Of a stretch of DNA of 23,592 nt, positions 1 to 7,162 are shown piece by piece; position 1 is the first letter of the stretch; each line of letters opens with the position of its first letter. This DNA is from Candidatus Babeliales bacterium (lineage in GTDB: Bacteria; Babelota; Babeliae; Babelales; Chromulinivoraceae). The notes beneath the pieces are model-generated. The model did not search any database. It was not told where the DNA came from and saw nothing but the letters and a program-made list of their open reading frames with translations. The translations under genes and the position numbers were made by a program. The DNA lies in contig JBAZWT010000014.1 of NCBI GenBank assembly GCA_041660205.1, forward strand, positions 1 through 23,592. The letters are read 5' to 3'.

Positions 1-1232
1 CCTTCAACGGGAAATTCTTGGCCGCTGAGTTGTGTTTTCAGGAAGGGGAAGTAGAGAAAATCTTTTAACCGAGATCGTTGGGTAATTTGTAAAATCGCTT
101 TAATGTCTTGAGGACTCACGGTTAAATTATCTTGGTATCCAACATATTCAGCAACAACAGAATCAAGCAATTGTCGTTTTGCCATACTGGTAACTTGTGA
201 GTCAAATTCTCGATCTTGTTTATAAACTATAAAATCAGGTTTAAATTGAAGATCGGCAAGAATTAATCTTTTTTGTACAGTTATGGCGCCGTCAGGCAAA
301 ACAATCTGATTTTTTTTAATGATAAGCCCTAAAGCTTCATGGCCAATGGAGCGACGCTGTGAAATGTCGTTGTTAAATGAAAAAACTTCAGTGATTTTGC
401 TGAGTAAATCTTTATGAGTTTTAATCTTAAAATATTGCTTAAAAAGATCGAATGAAAAATACCGATAAGGAACAATGTCTTTTATTTCAACAACATAGGT
501 GTAACTGGAATTTGAAGCTTCGCAGAAATAGTTTTGTAAGCTTGAATTATCTGTGGTAAAACGGTCGCCTATTTTTTTGCCTAAAAATATACTTTGGAAA
601 ATGACATCTGGTTCTTCGTTTCCGATTTTCAACCAAATGTTGGAGGTGTTTTTATCGAAAACAGGATTATCATTTTTGTCTATGATCCAGGCTTTAAAGC
701 AAATCCAATCACCGACATCTATACCGCTTTCAGGTTTAAAACGGCTTTGGATGGCTTCTTCATCTTGCAGAAAAGATGTGACCTGTTTATCAATGTCGCG
801 ATACTGCTTACGAGGGGTCGGCTTAAAGGGAAGATATTTCCAGCTTTGCATATAAAGCTCTTTGGGAGCATACCCTTCAAAATGGTATAGAGCGTTTCCA
901 GCTCCATCAATTTGAATATCTTTAAGCTGAGGAGTTCCGACAACAATAATTTTTTGTTGGCGAATGTTTTGCATAAGTGTATTGATTCCAAAAAATTTAA
1001 GCCCAAGATCTTTCAGATGACTGACGATCGGGGCTTTAAAATGTTCTTGAACGTATGAAATGGGAGCTGATCCTTTTTTAAAACCAGTCGTTTGAGCGGA
1101 ACTTTGTTGTGCTTGAGCTGCGAGTTGGAAAAATGATTCTGTGATGCATGATGGAACCGAAACGGTGAATTGATAACTGTTGCTGAGTGGTTTTGAATCA
1201 ACCAGACAGCATACTTTGTCGCTTTGTACCAT
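1..1232 (-). CDS. tig: Trigger factor (ribosome-associated chaperone / FKBP-type PPIase), 3' end cut by window edge
   Basis: The reading frame is open without a stop from the ATG at 1232 to the left edge (410 codons visible), so the C-terminus is missing. Trigger factor binds near the ribosomal exit tunnel and shields nascent chains. An N-terminal segment with GFKKGSAPISYV (about residues 50-61) matches the trigger factor ribosome-binding signature GFRxGKxP. Next come a PPIase-like region (about 160-235; GDWICFKAWI, FLGKKIGDRF) and a helical C-terminal part. The last visible residues include RSRLKDFLYF, which resembles the RxKEFIYF-type segment I recall from chlamydial trigger factors. The sequence is divergent overall. 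The start is supported by AGGAGA at 1236-1241. The gene begins only 14 nt after the 3' end of tRNA-Leu, so the two are probably transcribed together. Family assignment is by motif order and is likely but not certain. Confidence 0.8.
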   Translation of the reverse strand, partial: MVQSDKVCCLVDSKPLSNSYQFTVSVPSCITESFFQLAAQAQQSSAQTTGFKKGSAPISYVQEHFKAPIVSHLKDLGLKFFGINTLMQNIRQQKIIVVGTPQLKDIQIDGAGNALYHFEGYAPKELYMQSWKYLPFKPTPRKQYRDIDKQVTSFLQDEEAIQSRFKPESGIDVGDWICFKAWIIDKNDNPVFDKNTSNIWLKIGNEEPDVIFQSIFLGKKIGDRFTTDNSSLQNYFCEASNSSYTYVVEIKDIVPYRYFSFDLFKQYFKIKTHKDLLSKITEVFSFNNDISQRRSIGHEALGLIIKKNQIVLPDGAITVQKRLILADLQFKPDFIVYKQDREFDSQVTSMAKRQLLDSVVAEYVGYQDNLTVSPQDIKAILQITQRSRLKDFLYFPFLKTQLSGQEFPVE

Positions 1233-1246
1233 AAATCTCCTTTTTT

Positions 1247-1333
1247 TGGTGCAAGAGAAGGGAATTGAACCCCCACTCCCTTTCGGGAACTGGATCCTAA
1301 GTCCAGCGCGTCTACCAATTTCGCCACTCTTGC
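1247..1333 (-). tRNA. tRNA-Leu (anticodon UAG), CCA encoded
   Basis: On the minus strand the 87-nt sequence starts GCAAGAG and ends CTCTTGC-A-CCA, giving a perfect 7-bp acceptor stem with an encoded CCA tail. The anticodon arm is CTGGA / loop CTTAGGA / TCCAG, so the anticodon is TAG (reads CUN leucine codons). A long variable arm (TTCCCGAAAGGGAG) marks a class II tRNA, as expected for leucine. The T arm contains GGTTCAATTCC. A canonical promoter lies just upstream, and the tig ATG lies 14 nt downstream. Confidence 0.97.
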
Positions 1334-1361
1334 ATTCAATGATTTTAGGTCAACTGTCGAT

Positions 1362-1391
1362 AGTATAGCACAAGTTGTTTATTTTGCACAA
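1362..1391 (-). promoter_or_regulatory. Predicted promoter for tRNA-Leu (and probably tig)
   Basis: On the minus strand: TTGTGC (1386-1391), an 18-nt spacer, then TATACT (1362-1367), preceded by TGC (extended -10 style). Transcription would start about 20 nt before the tRNA 5' end. The near-consensus -10 contrasts with the CANANT element in front of the exported-protein family. Confidence 0.7.
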
Positions 1392-1397
1392 GCCCAT

Positions 1398-1985
1398 TTA
1401 AAAGGCTTTTAGCTCATTTTTCTTTTTTTCGCCAGTTGCGTCAACTTTTTCAACATATTTATCAGTTATGTCTTGAAGCGTTTTATTTAATCTTTTGTCA
1501 AAATCTTCAGAAATCTTTTTGCCTTTTTGAGCATCTTTGATCATGTTAACAAAATCTTTTCTGATGTTTCGAAGGTTGATTTTTCCGTCTTCGATTTTTT
1601 TACCAACCAACTTGACTAATTCTTCGCGACGACCAGTTGTCATACGAGGAAGTTCAACTCGAATAATATCACCATCGATAACAGGGCTCAGGCCAAGATG
1701 TGAAGCTTTGATTGCTTTTTCAATGTCAGCCATTACGCCTTTATCCCAAGGTTGTACGGTAAGCATGTTTACATCTGGCGCTGCAAGTGATGCAATGTCG
1801 CGCAAATTCATCAAGCTGCCACCATAGCATTCTACTTTAACGTCTTCGATCATGCCTATGTGAGCTTTTCCTGTTCTAACACTGGTAAGATCTTTTTCAA
1901 AGTGAGCAAAACCTTTGTCCATTTCCGCAATAACGGGTTTTTCAAAAGATTTTATGTTGCCTTCTTCAATGATAATTGGTGTCAT
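1398..1985 (-). CDS. frr: Ribosome recycling factor
   Basis: A 195-residue protein, slightly longer than the usual 185. With EF-G, it splits post-termination ribosomes into subunits. Family features are clear along the whole length: FEKDLTSVRTGKAH (about residues 29-42), the LTVQPWDKG segment (about 75-83), the GDIIRVELPRMTTGRREEL stretch (about 104-122), and the long helix ending in DKYVEKVDATGEKKKNEL. The start ATG at 1985 has AGGAG upstream. The gene lies 12 nt downstream of tsf on the same strand, so both are probably on one transcript. The common neighbour pyrH is absent from between tsf and frr. Confidence 0.97.
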   Translation of the reverse strand: MTPIIIEEGNIKSFEKPVIAEMDKGFAHFEKDLTSVRTGKAHIGMIEDVKVECYGGSLMNLRDIASLAAPDVNMLTVQPWDKGVMADIEKAIKASHLGLSPVIDGDIIRVELPRMTTGRREELVKLVGKKIEDGKINLRNIRKDFVNMIKDAQKGKKISEDFDKRLNKTLQDITDKYVEKVDATGEKKKNELKAF

Positions 1986-1997
1986 TACTATAATCTC

Positions 1998-2594
1998 CTA
2001 CGCGCCTATTTCAAAGCGTGCAAATTGTTTAACTTTAATATTTTCGCCAGTTTTTGCTGACAATTCTTTTAGTAATTCTTCAATAGTTTTTGATTCATCT
2101 TTTACAAACGGTTGTTTGAGAAGTGAAACATCGCTTGCGATTTTTGCCATTTTGCCTTCAATGATTTTTTCAATCATGTTAGCAGGTTTGCCTTGAGATT
2201 TGAGTAGTTCAGTTGCGATTTCTTTTTCTTTTTGTAAGAAAGCCGCGTCAACTTGATCAGGAGAAACGTATTTAGGTTTCATCGCTGCAATGTGCATAGC
2301 AATATCTCTTGCGCATGTTTTGACAGCTTCTGTGCTAGATACGAAGTCAGTTTCACAGTTTAATTCAAGAAGAACGCCAGTTTGATCACCAGGGTGGATG
2401 TAAGAAACAACGATTCCTTGGGTAGTTTCTTTGTCTGCTCGTTTATCAGCCAGAGCTGTTCCACGTTTTCTAAGAAGTTCGATTGATTTTTCAATGTCGC
2501 CGTTAGCTTCTTCGAGTGCTTTTTTGCAATCAAGCATTCCAAGGCCAGTCATGTTTCGTAATTTTTGTATAGATTCTAATGATACTTTTGTCAT
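1998..2594 (-). CDS. tsf: Elongation factor Ts
   Basis: EF-Ts is the nucleotide exchange factor for EF-Tu. The 198-residue product is the short type of EF-Ts, like those of cyanobacteria and Thermus. The N-terminal UBA-like segment carries MTGLGMLDCKKALEE (about residues 14-28), and the core has LLELNCETDFVSS (about 77-89), both diagnostic. I chose the ATG at 2594 (MTKVSLES) because TAGGA sits 9-10 nt upstream and the family begins here; the frame extends 12 codons further upstream without support. It is followed by frr after 12 nt. The usual upstream partner rpsB is absent; an unrelated exported-protein gene is there instead. Confidence 0.97.
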   Translation of the reverse strand: MTKVSLESIQKLRNMTGLGMLDCKKALEEANGDIEKSIELLRKRGTALADKRADKETTQGIVVSYIHPGDQTGVLLELNCETDFVSSTEAVKTCARDIAMHIAAMKPKYVSPDQVDAAFLQKEKEIATELLKSQGKPANMIEKIIEGKMAKIASDVSLLKQPFVKDESKTIEELLKELSAKTGENIKVKQFARFEIGA

Positions 2595-2671
2595 TGTAAA
2601 ATTCCTATGATTTATTGAGGTCTGTTGCAAGAGCCATAAGGAGTTCTGCTTTAATGTATTTGTTCTTATAG

Positions 2672-2698
2672 TTTGCCAGAAAATAAGCTTTTGGCAAA
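2672..2698 (-). terminator. Hairpin after the 2716-3720 gene, possible weak terminator
   Basis: Perfect 7-bp arms TTTGCCA (2672-2678) and TGGCAAA (2692-2698), with additional A/T pairing possible inside the loop. It lies about 18 nt past the stop codon of the minus-strand gene that ends at 2716. No proper U-tract follows, so this is a structural call only. It could instead be part of the tsf promoter region. Confidence 0.35.
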
Positions 2699-2715
2699 GT
2701 TCATTTTATCTCTTA

Positions 2716-3720
2716 TTAAAAAATAATATGTTCTGGTGCTTCATGCGTGTCTGATTTAGGTTTTGATTCAGCATTATCTTGCTTTAGACGTTCTTCTTGT
2801 TGTACACGTTCTTGCCGTGGTTCCTTGAGTGGTCCAGTCCTTGGTTTAATAGAAGTGTTTGTTTCGGGTTGTGTTAACTTTCTCCCGCTTTGGATTATTG
2901 AAGCTAGTTCTTGTTCTATTTGCTCTATTTGAGCTTTATCTTGTTCTATTTGCTCTATTATGACCTGTTCTTGCTTTTTTTGTTTAGTTAGTAAAGTTTG
3001 CTCTTGTTTTGTTTTGTTTGTGAGAGTTGACTCTTGATTAATTTTATTTCTTAGTTCTTTTTCCCTTCTCTCGTTTTCAGCTAATCTTCTTTTTATTTTG
3101 TTAAGAGTTCTGCGTCCACCGTGTATTCTGTGAAGTTGTGCAGGTGTCATGATTATCGGAGTAGCATCAGTTTTTTTATGAGGAATAAGGAGGGTTGATT
3201 CTTTGAGATGTGTTTTTTCTTCGATATGATCTTGCGCAGAGCCATCTTGGTCTTTGTGACCGTGCAAGCTATGAAAATGGTAATGCGGAGTGGTTGAAGA
3301 ATCAGGTTCATCGTCATTTTCATGGTCTCTATGAATTTGATGAGTTTCTTTTGGATAAGTTTCTTTTTGAGTTACTCGTTGTATAGAATTGTCTGAAGTA
3401 AAAAAGATATTGATTTCATAATCGTTAAAAAGTTGGATGATCCGTTCTTTCATAAAATCTTGGGTTTCTTTGCTTGATTCTTTCACGTCAAGTTCAAGTT
3501 GCTCTATCAAAAGTTGGGTTTTTTCATTATCGGTCCAATCTGAAGCAATTATTTTTGAATGTTGATTGAGCTCGTGCGATAGGTAATCAAGCTGTAAACC
3601 CTGATAAAATGATAGCTCTGGAATATCAGTCATTGGTTTAAATGGTTCTAGTTTTACTTGTGATTGTAGGGGGATAGTTGCGCAAAATAAAGCGCACAAT
3701 AATAGATTATTTTTTTTCAT
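2716..3720 (-). CDS. Secreted coiled-coil protein of unknown function
   Basis: The 334-residue product starts with a signal peptide (residues 1-20, MKKNNLLLCALFCATIPLQS), so export is likely. Residues about 20-125 look globular. A His/Asp-rich stretch follows (about 128-170, with HYHFHSLHGHKD), then a long charged coiled coil (about 200-285) rich in Glu, Gln and Lys with repeated EQIEQ units, and a polar tail. Two identical 19-bp DNA blocks at 2911-2929 and 2941-2959 underlie part of the coiled coil. AAGGA lies upstream of the ATG. It does not contain the shared domain of the exported family found elsewhere in this window. I do not recognise a family. The His-rich stretch could bind metal, but that is speculation. 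Confidence 0.8.
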   Translation of the reverse strand: MKKNNLLLCALFCATIPLQSQVKLEPFKPMTDIPELSFYQGLQLDYLSHELNQHSKIIASDWTDNEKTQLLIEQLELDVKESSKETQDFMKERIIQLFNDYEINIFFTSDNSIQRVTQKETYPKETHQIHRDHENDDEPDSSTTPHYHFHSLHGHKDQDGSAQDHIEEKTHLKESTLLIPHKKTDATPIIMTPAQLHRIHGGRRTLNKIKRRLAENERREKELRNKINQESTLTNKTKQEQTLLTKQKKQEQVIIEQIEQDKAQIEQIEQELASIIQSGRKLTQPETNTSIKPRTGPLKEPRQERVQQEERLKQDNAESKPKSDTHEAPEHIIF

Positions 3721-3999
3721 TCTTACTCATCCTTTTTTTTTGGATCAATGTAGATTGAAGGTAAGGAAAAAAATAAATTAAAGCAAATTGTTATAATTGT
3801 TTTTTTATATAATCGGTCACCCAGGCGTCGCCAAGGCTATGCCGGGCACGGCCACAAATAATCATCAATGTTTAAATTTGATCTTTTGTTTGCCACTCTG
3901 GCCGTGGCAGGCCCCAATCCAGACTTCGTGTCTCATTTTATTCGCTTACTTCGTCGGACCTTGGTATGTATTGTGGAATTTTATTTTTATTACCTGGAT

Positions 4000-4016
4000 C
4001 CCCGATCAAGCCGGGG
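4000..4016. repeat. REP-type palindrome
   Basis: CCCCG (4000-4004) and CGGGG (4012-4016) flank ATCAAGC, within CCTGGATC...GACGACGAGG. This sequence type, which translates to WIPDQAGDD, is known as a dispersed palindrome in many unrelated bacterial genomes and is a common cause of spurious small ORFs. Confidence 0.65.
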
Positions 4017-4096
4017 ACGACGAGGTGTGGCAAAATATTTTATAGCTAAAGAAGTATGGACATCTATCACCAGTGATAAAAATTAATTAAATTTTA

Positions 4097-4356
4097 TTCA
4101 TACTCAGGAGTTAGCTCGTATGCGCCAAGGGCAAATGCGAGTATTAACTCCGACTCAAGCTCAAGAAAAAATTATGTAAAGAATCAAGCTTCCCCATCAG
4201 GAAATACTTTGCGATGGAGCCGAAGGCGAATGCATTTTTATTTCCGTGAGATTACCCAAAGAAACCTCTTTGGGTCGTATGATTCCAAAGTATGTACGAA
4301 ACCATACTTTGGCGCTGTTCCGCGTAGGAACAGAGTTGAATATTTTGAAAAATAAA
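4097..4356. repeat. Structured hairpin repeat, copy A
   Basis: Homologous to 11868-12391 over several blocks. Hairpins, in order: GGAGTTA (4107-4113) with TAACTCC (4145-4151), enclosing CTCGTAT (4115-4121) with ATGCGAG (4135-4141); ACCCAAAG (4254-4261) with CTTTGGGT (4268-4275); CCAAAGTATG (4285-4294) with CATACTTTGG (4303-4312); and CTGTTCC (4315-4321) with GGAACAG (4327-4333) around a GCGTA loop. The first and last stems differ from the other copy by changes that keep pairing. Confidence 0.8.
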
Positions 4357-4397
4357 GATGATATGTGGTGACCGACTAATATTGAAAAATTTTAGTA

Positions 4398-4415
4398 AGT
4401 TTTGATTCCAAAACT
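4398..4415 (-). terminator. Possible weak terminator of argS
   Basis: AGTTTTG / CAAAACT arms (4398-4404, 4409-4415) with a 4-nt loop overlap the argS stop codon on the minus strand. An A/T-rich tract ending in TTTTT follows. The stem is short and AT-rich, so termination would be inefficient. Confidence 0.4.
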
Positions 4416-6063
4416 ACATCTTTTCCATTGGCGTTACACCCATCAAAAACAAGCATGTTCGTAAAGTTTGTTGTACCAAACCGATAATGTGCAAGCGTTG
4501 TTGTGTTATAGCAGGGTTACTTGCATCAATAACTCGTTGCATGTTGTAATATCTGTGGAAAAGTCCAGCCAGTTCATGAGTAAAATATGCTAGCAAATGA
4601 ATTTGATGATTATTGCCGATATTGCAAATCATTGATTTTAGTGAGCAGATCTTTTTAAGAATTAATTTTTCAAGATCAGTAAATTCTTGATCATAAAAGC
4701 ATGTTTCATTGATGATGATATTTTCTTCTAAAGCTTTTCTTTGAATGCTTAAAGTTCTAACATACGCATACTGAATGTAAAATACTGGATTTTCGTTGCT
4801 TTGTTTAAGAGCTAAATCAAGGTCAAACTGGAGTTCAGCATCAGCTTTTCGATTTAAAAAGAAAAATCGTGCAACGTTTTTTCCAACTTCTTCAACAACT
4901 TCAGACAGTGTAACCATGTTACCAGATCGTTTTGACATTTTGACCGGAGCACCATCTTTCATGATGTGCACGAGTTGATACAAAATGACATTTAATTTTT
5001 TTGGATCGTAGCCTAAAGCTTGCATGATTGCATTGAGTCTGACTTTGTAGCTATGATGATCATGACCTAAAACCATGACAAGCTCGTCAAATCCGCGGTC
5101 TAGTTTGTCGATAAGATATGCTACATCAGCAGCAACGTACGTTAGTTCGCCATTTGCTTTTTTTAGCACGCGATCTTTGTCGTCGCCAAACGTTGTTGAA
5201 CGAAACCAAAGGGCTCCTTCAAGTTCATAGGTGTGTCCTGTTCTGTTTAAGCGGTCAAGTGCAGCCTCAACTTTGCCATGATCATGTAAACTTTTTTCAG
5301 AGAACCAGATATCAAATAAAATACCGTAATTTTCTAGCGTTGTTTTAAGCTCTGCAAGCATGTGCTCTTTTGCGTAAATTTGAAAAAAGCTGTCAGGTTC
5401 TTGCTCAAGGTTTTTGCCAAATTGAGCAACGCATGTGCGGGCAAGGTCTATGAGGTTTTCACCATGATACGCTTCCTCAGGAAGCTCTATGTCATGACCA
5501 AGAATTTGCAAGCATCGAATTTTAAATGAGTTGCCGAGCTTTGTGATTTGAGCGCCAGCGTCGTTAATGTAAAACTCTTTGCATACATCGTAGTGCAAAA
5601 ACGTTAAAACGTTTGAAAGTACGTCACCTAAAATACCGTTTCTTCCATGGCCGACATGCATTGGGCCTGTAGGATTAGCACTAACAAACTCAACGTTTAT
5701 TTTTTTTGGGTGTGAAGGCTTGTCTGAAAAGTAAGATTCTTTTTTATGAGCAACTTCAAGTGCTAACGCTTGATACCATGCTGGAGTCATGAAAAAATTT
5801 AAAAATCCAGGACCAGCCACTTCAATTTTTTGCACAAAAGGGTGTTTGAAATTATTGATAATATCTTGGGCAAGCGTGCGAGGATTTTGTTTTAATTCTT
5901 TTGCCAGTATCATAGCAATGTTTGAATTGATATCACCAAAAGCTTGTTTGTCTTCGTCGATATTAAGATCAAACTGTGAGCTGTAAGTAACTTCCTTGGT
6001 GATACTGAGATGCTGCATCAGAAATAAAAAAAAGTCTGATTTTATTTGTTCAAATTGATTCAT
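4414..6063 (-). CDS. argS: Arginyl-tRNA synthetase
   Basis: The 549-residue class I synthetase is of normal family length and charges tRNA-Arg with arginine. Visible features: an N-terminal tRNA-binding (Add-1-like) region (about residues 1-100); the HIGH-type motif in NPTGPMHVGHGRN (HVGH at about 136-139); FYINDAGAQI (about 164-173), typical of ArgS; the KMSKR form of the KMSKS loop (about 375-379); and a C-terminal anticodon-binding region ending RTCLFLMGVTPMEKM. I start at the ATG at 6063, with AAGGA 8 nt upstream. A TTG two codons further up is also in frame but has no better RBS. Upstream lies a 129-nt gap holding a repeat fragment. Confidence 0.97.
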   Translation of the reverse strand: MNQFEQIKSDFFLFLMQHLSITKEVTYSSQFDLNIDEDKQAFGDINSNIAMILAKELKQNPRTLAQDIINNFKHPFVQKIEVAGPGFLNFFMTPAWYQALALEVAHKKESYFSDKPSHPKKINVEFVSANPTGPMHVGHGRNGILGDVLSNVLTFLHYDVCKEFYINDAGAQITKLGNSFKIRCLQILGHDIELPEEAYHGENLIDLARTCVAQFGKNLEQEPDSFFQIYAKEHMLAELKTTLENYGILFDIWFSEKSLHDHGKVEAALDRLNRTGHTYELEGALWFRSTTFGDDKDRVLKKANGELTYVAADVAYLIDKLDRGFDELVMVLGHDHHSYKVRLNAIMQALGYDPKKLNVILYQLVHIMKDGAPVKMSKRSGNMVTLSEVVEEVGKNVARFFFLNRKADAELQFDLDLALKQSNENPVFYIQYAYVRTLSIQRKALEENIIINETCFYDQEFTDLEKLILKKICSLKSMICNIGNNHQIHLLAYFTHELAGLFHRYYNMQRVIDASNPAITQQRLHIIGLVQQTLRTCLFLMGVTPMEKM

Positions 6064-6080
6064 GGTCAAGGTCCTTCTGT

Positions 6081-6125
6081 CGTTCGTCCCGAGTGATTTC
6101 GAAGAAATTGTATCGAGGGATAGAG
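6081..6125. repeat. Fragment of a dispersed GTTCGTCC...TATCGAGGGATAG repeat
   Basis: CGTTCGTCCCGAG (6081-6093) followed by TTGTATCGAGGGATAGAG (6108-6125) parallels CGCTCGTCCTGAG (11925-11937) followed by TTAGTATCGAAGGATAGC in the arm of the inverted repeat at 11924-11992. It lies in the argS upstream gap. The match is partial; it is presumably an old or truncated copy. Confidence 0.5.
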
Positions 6126-6192
6126 AATATATTAATCAATTAATCTTCTATGTAAAATACGCTTGCTGGCGCGATAAATATATTTTATGTGA

Positions 6193-7113
6193 TTATGCTT
6201 TTTTGTCACGAGATAATGTTGCAGCAGCTTCTGTTTGTCTACGGGCATGAGTGACTAATCTATCGAAAACTCTTTGTCGTATTCTGGTTTCTGTCAAAAA
6301 AGCTTCTTGTTTATTTACACCTTTCTCGCAATATCTATCCAGACAGTCTTCATTTGTGGCATGAATTCTTTGATAAACAGCAGCTTTTTCAATATCTTCA
6401 CGAGTTACAGTTATGTTTTGGTTGAGTAAAAATTCTAAAGAGCCCAATTGCCCGTGAGCGATAGAAATATCCAAAGGCCGTATGCAGTTAATTATTGCAT
6501 TGGGGTTTGCACCTTGTCTTATAAGATTTGTCATGCTTGCGACGTCTCCTTTTTCAGTTGCCTGTATAAACTGATAATCGACAGATTTAAAAGAGTTACT
6601 AGCATTGCTTGAATCGGTGGCTAACGCTGCACCATCTTTTCCTCGCTGCATTGGTTCAGAGTTGGGCAATATATTATTTTCTTGTAAATGTTGTGTTAGG
6701 AAATTAACAAATATTGTTGCTTGATCTTTTTTGATTGGATCAGTTTCTAAACTTTGCAAAAATTGAGCTTTCTGTAGGTCTTGTAGAGTTGCTTTAAAAT
6801 CACTACGAAGAAGTATTTGTCCAAAAGAATATTTTTTTTGTTCGATAGCAAAAGAAAGGGGTGTTGTGCCACGGGGCAAGCTACAATCTTTTTTCATAAC
6901 ATTGAGTAAGTTTTGAAAGTTTCCTTCTTGTTCGTGCAAAATAGAAGCGTAAAATTTTTTCAACGTTTCTTCGATTTCAACTGGCTCAGTTTCAACTGAT
7001 TCGATCTGAACGATTTCTATATTTTCATCATTTTTCTTTAAGCTTGGATCCCAAGCGAAAAATCCTACAAAAAATCCCGCAACGGCCATTAAGGTAGTAA
7101 GAAGCGTAGACAT
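6193..7113 (-). CDS. Ankyrin-repeat-like protein with N-terminal membrane segment
   Basis: A 306-residue protein. Residues 1-20 (MSTLLTTLMAVAGFFVGFFA) are hydrophobic and serve as an uncleaved anchor or signal peptide. The acidic linker that follows (about 27-49) is rich in Glu and Val. Two ankyrin-like areas can be seen: GTTPLSFAIEQKKY (about 78-91) and, better preserved, about 178-245 with FIQATEKGDVASMTNLIRQG and PLDISIAHGQLGSLEFLL. The C-terminus is basic (RQRVFDRLVTHARRQ). AAGGAG precedes the ATG. The gene follows PF1 (7163-8434) by 49 nt on the same strand with no terminator between them, so the two are probably cotranscribed. Ankyrin repeats mediate protein binding and are common in host-interacting bacteria. 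The target is unknown. Confidence 0.8.
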   Translation of the reverse strand: MSTLLTTLMAVAGFFVGFFAWDPSLKKNDENIEIVQIESVETEPVEIEETLKKFYASILHEQEGNFQNLLNVMKKDCSLPRGTTPLSFAIEQKKYSFGQILLRSDFKATLQDLQKAQFLQSLETDPIKKDQATIFVNFLTQHLQENNILPNSEPMQRGKDGAALATDSSNASNSFKSVDYQFIQATEKGDVASMTNLIRQGANPNAIINCIRPLDISIAHGQLGSLEFLLNQNITVTREDIEKAAVYQRIHATNEDCLDRYCEKGVNKQEAFLTETRIRQRVFDRLVTHARRQTEAAATLSRDKKA

Positions 7114-7162
7114 GGTAAATCTCCTTTTGTTTTATTTCGTTACAAATTATTTTACTTACAAT

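Larger units (their letters stand above)
3811..4380. repeat. Composite intergenic repeat A with short terminal inverted repeats
   Basis: This gene-free stretch between argS and the 2716-3720 gene is bounded by perfect 9-bp inverted repeats: TCGGTCACC at 3813-3821 and GGTGACCGA at 4367-4375. Inside, in order: a module shared with the repeat at 8592-8663 (GGTCACCCAGGC followed by GTCGCCAA and GGCTATGCCGGGCACGG); a REP-type palindrome at 4000-4016; and a block of hairpins (4097-4356) shared with 11868-12391. Two short open frames here show no RBS or codon signal and look like translated repeat. Confidence 0.75.

Noticed and set aside
553..890. Plus-strand open frames of about 100 codons
   Set aside because: They are antisense to the continuous trigger factor frame and have no recognisable protein features.
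1013..1339. Minus-strand open frame of 108 codons across tRNA-Leu
   Set aside because: It begins with a translated tRNA-Leu (RVAKLVDALDLGSSSRKG), a well-known artefact, and overlaps tig in another frame.
3757..3786. Family-type promoter before the 2716-3720 gene
   Set aside because: TTGCTT is present at 3781-3786, but 18 nt further on there is ACCTTC, not CANANT, so the gene does not fit the shared promoter set.
3797..4086. Two overlapping plus-strand open frames of 72-82 codons
   Set aside because: They lie wholly in the composite repeat, lack an RBS and encode the WIPDQAGDD/LDPRSSRGRR peptides typical of translated REP palindromes.
4097..4356. Riboswitch or leader RNA
   Set aside because: It lies downstream of argS and not in the leader of a metabolic gene, and I recognise no known riboswitch core. 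A repeat with structure is the safer call.
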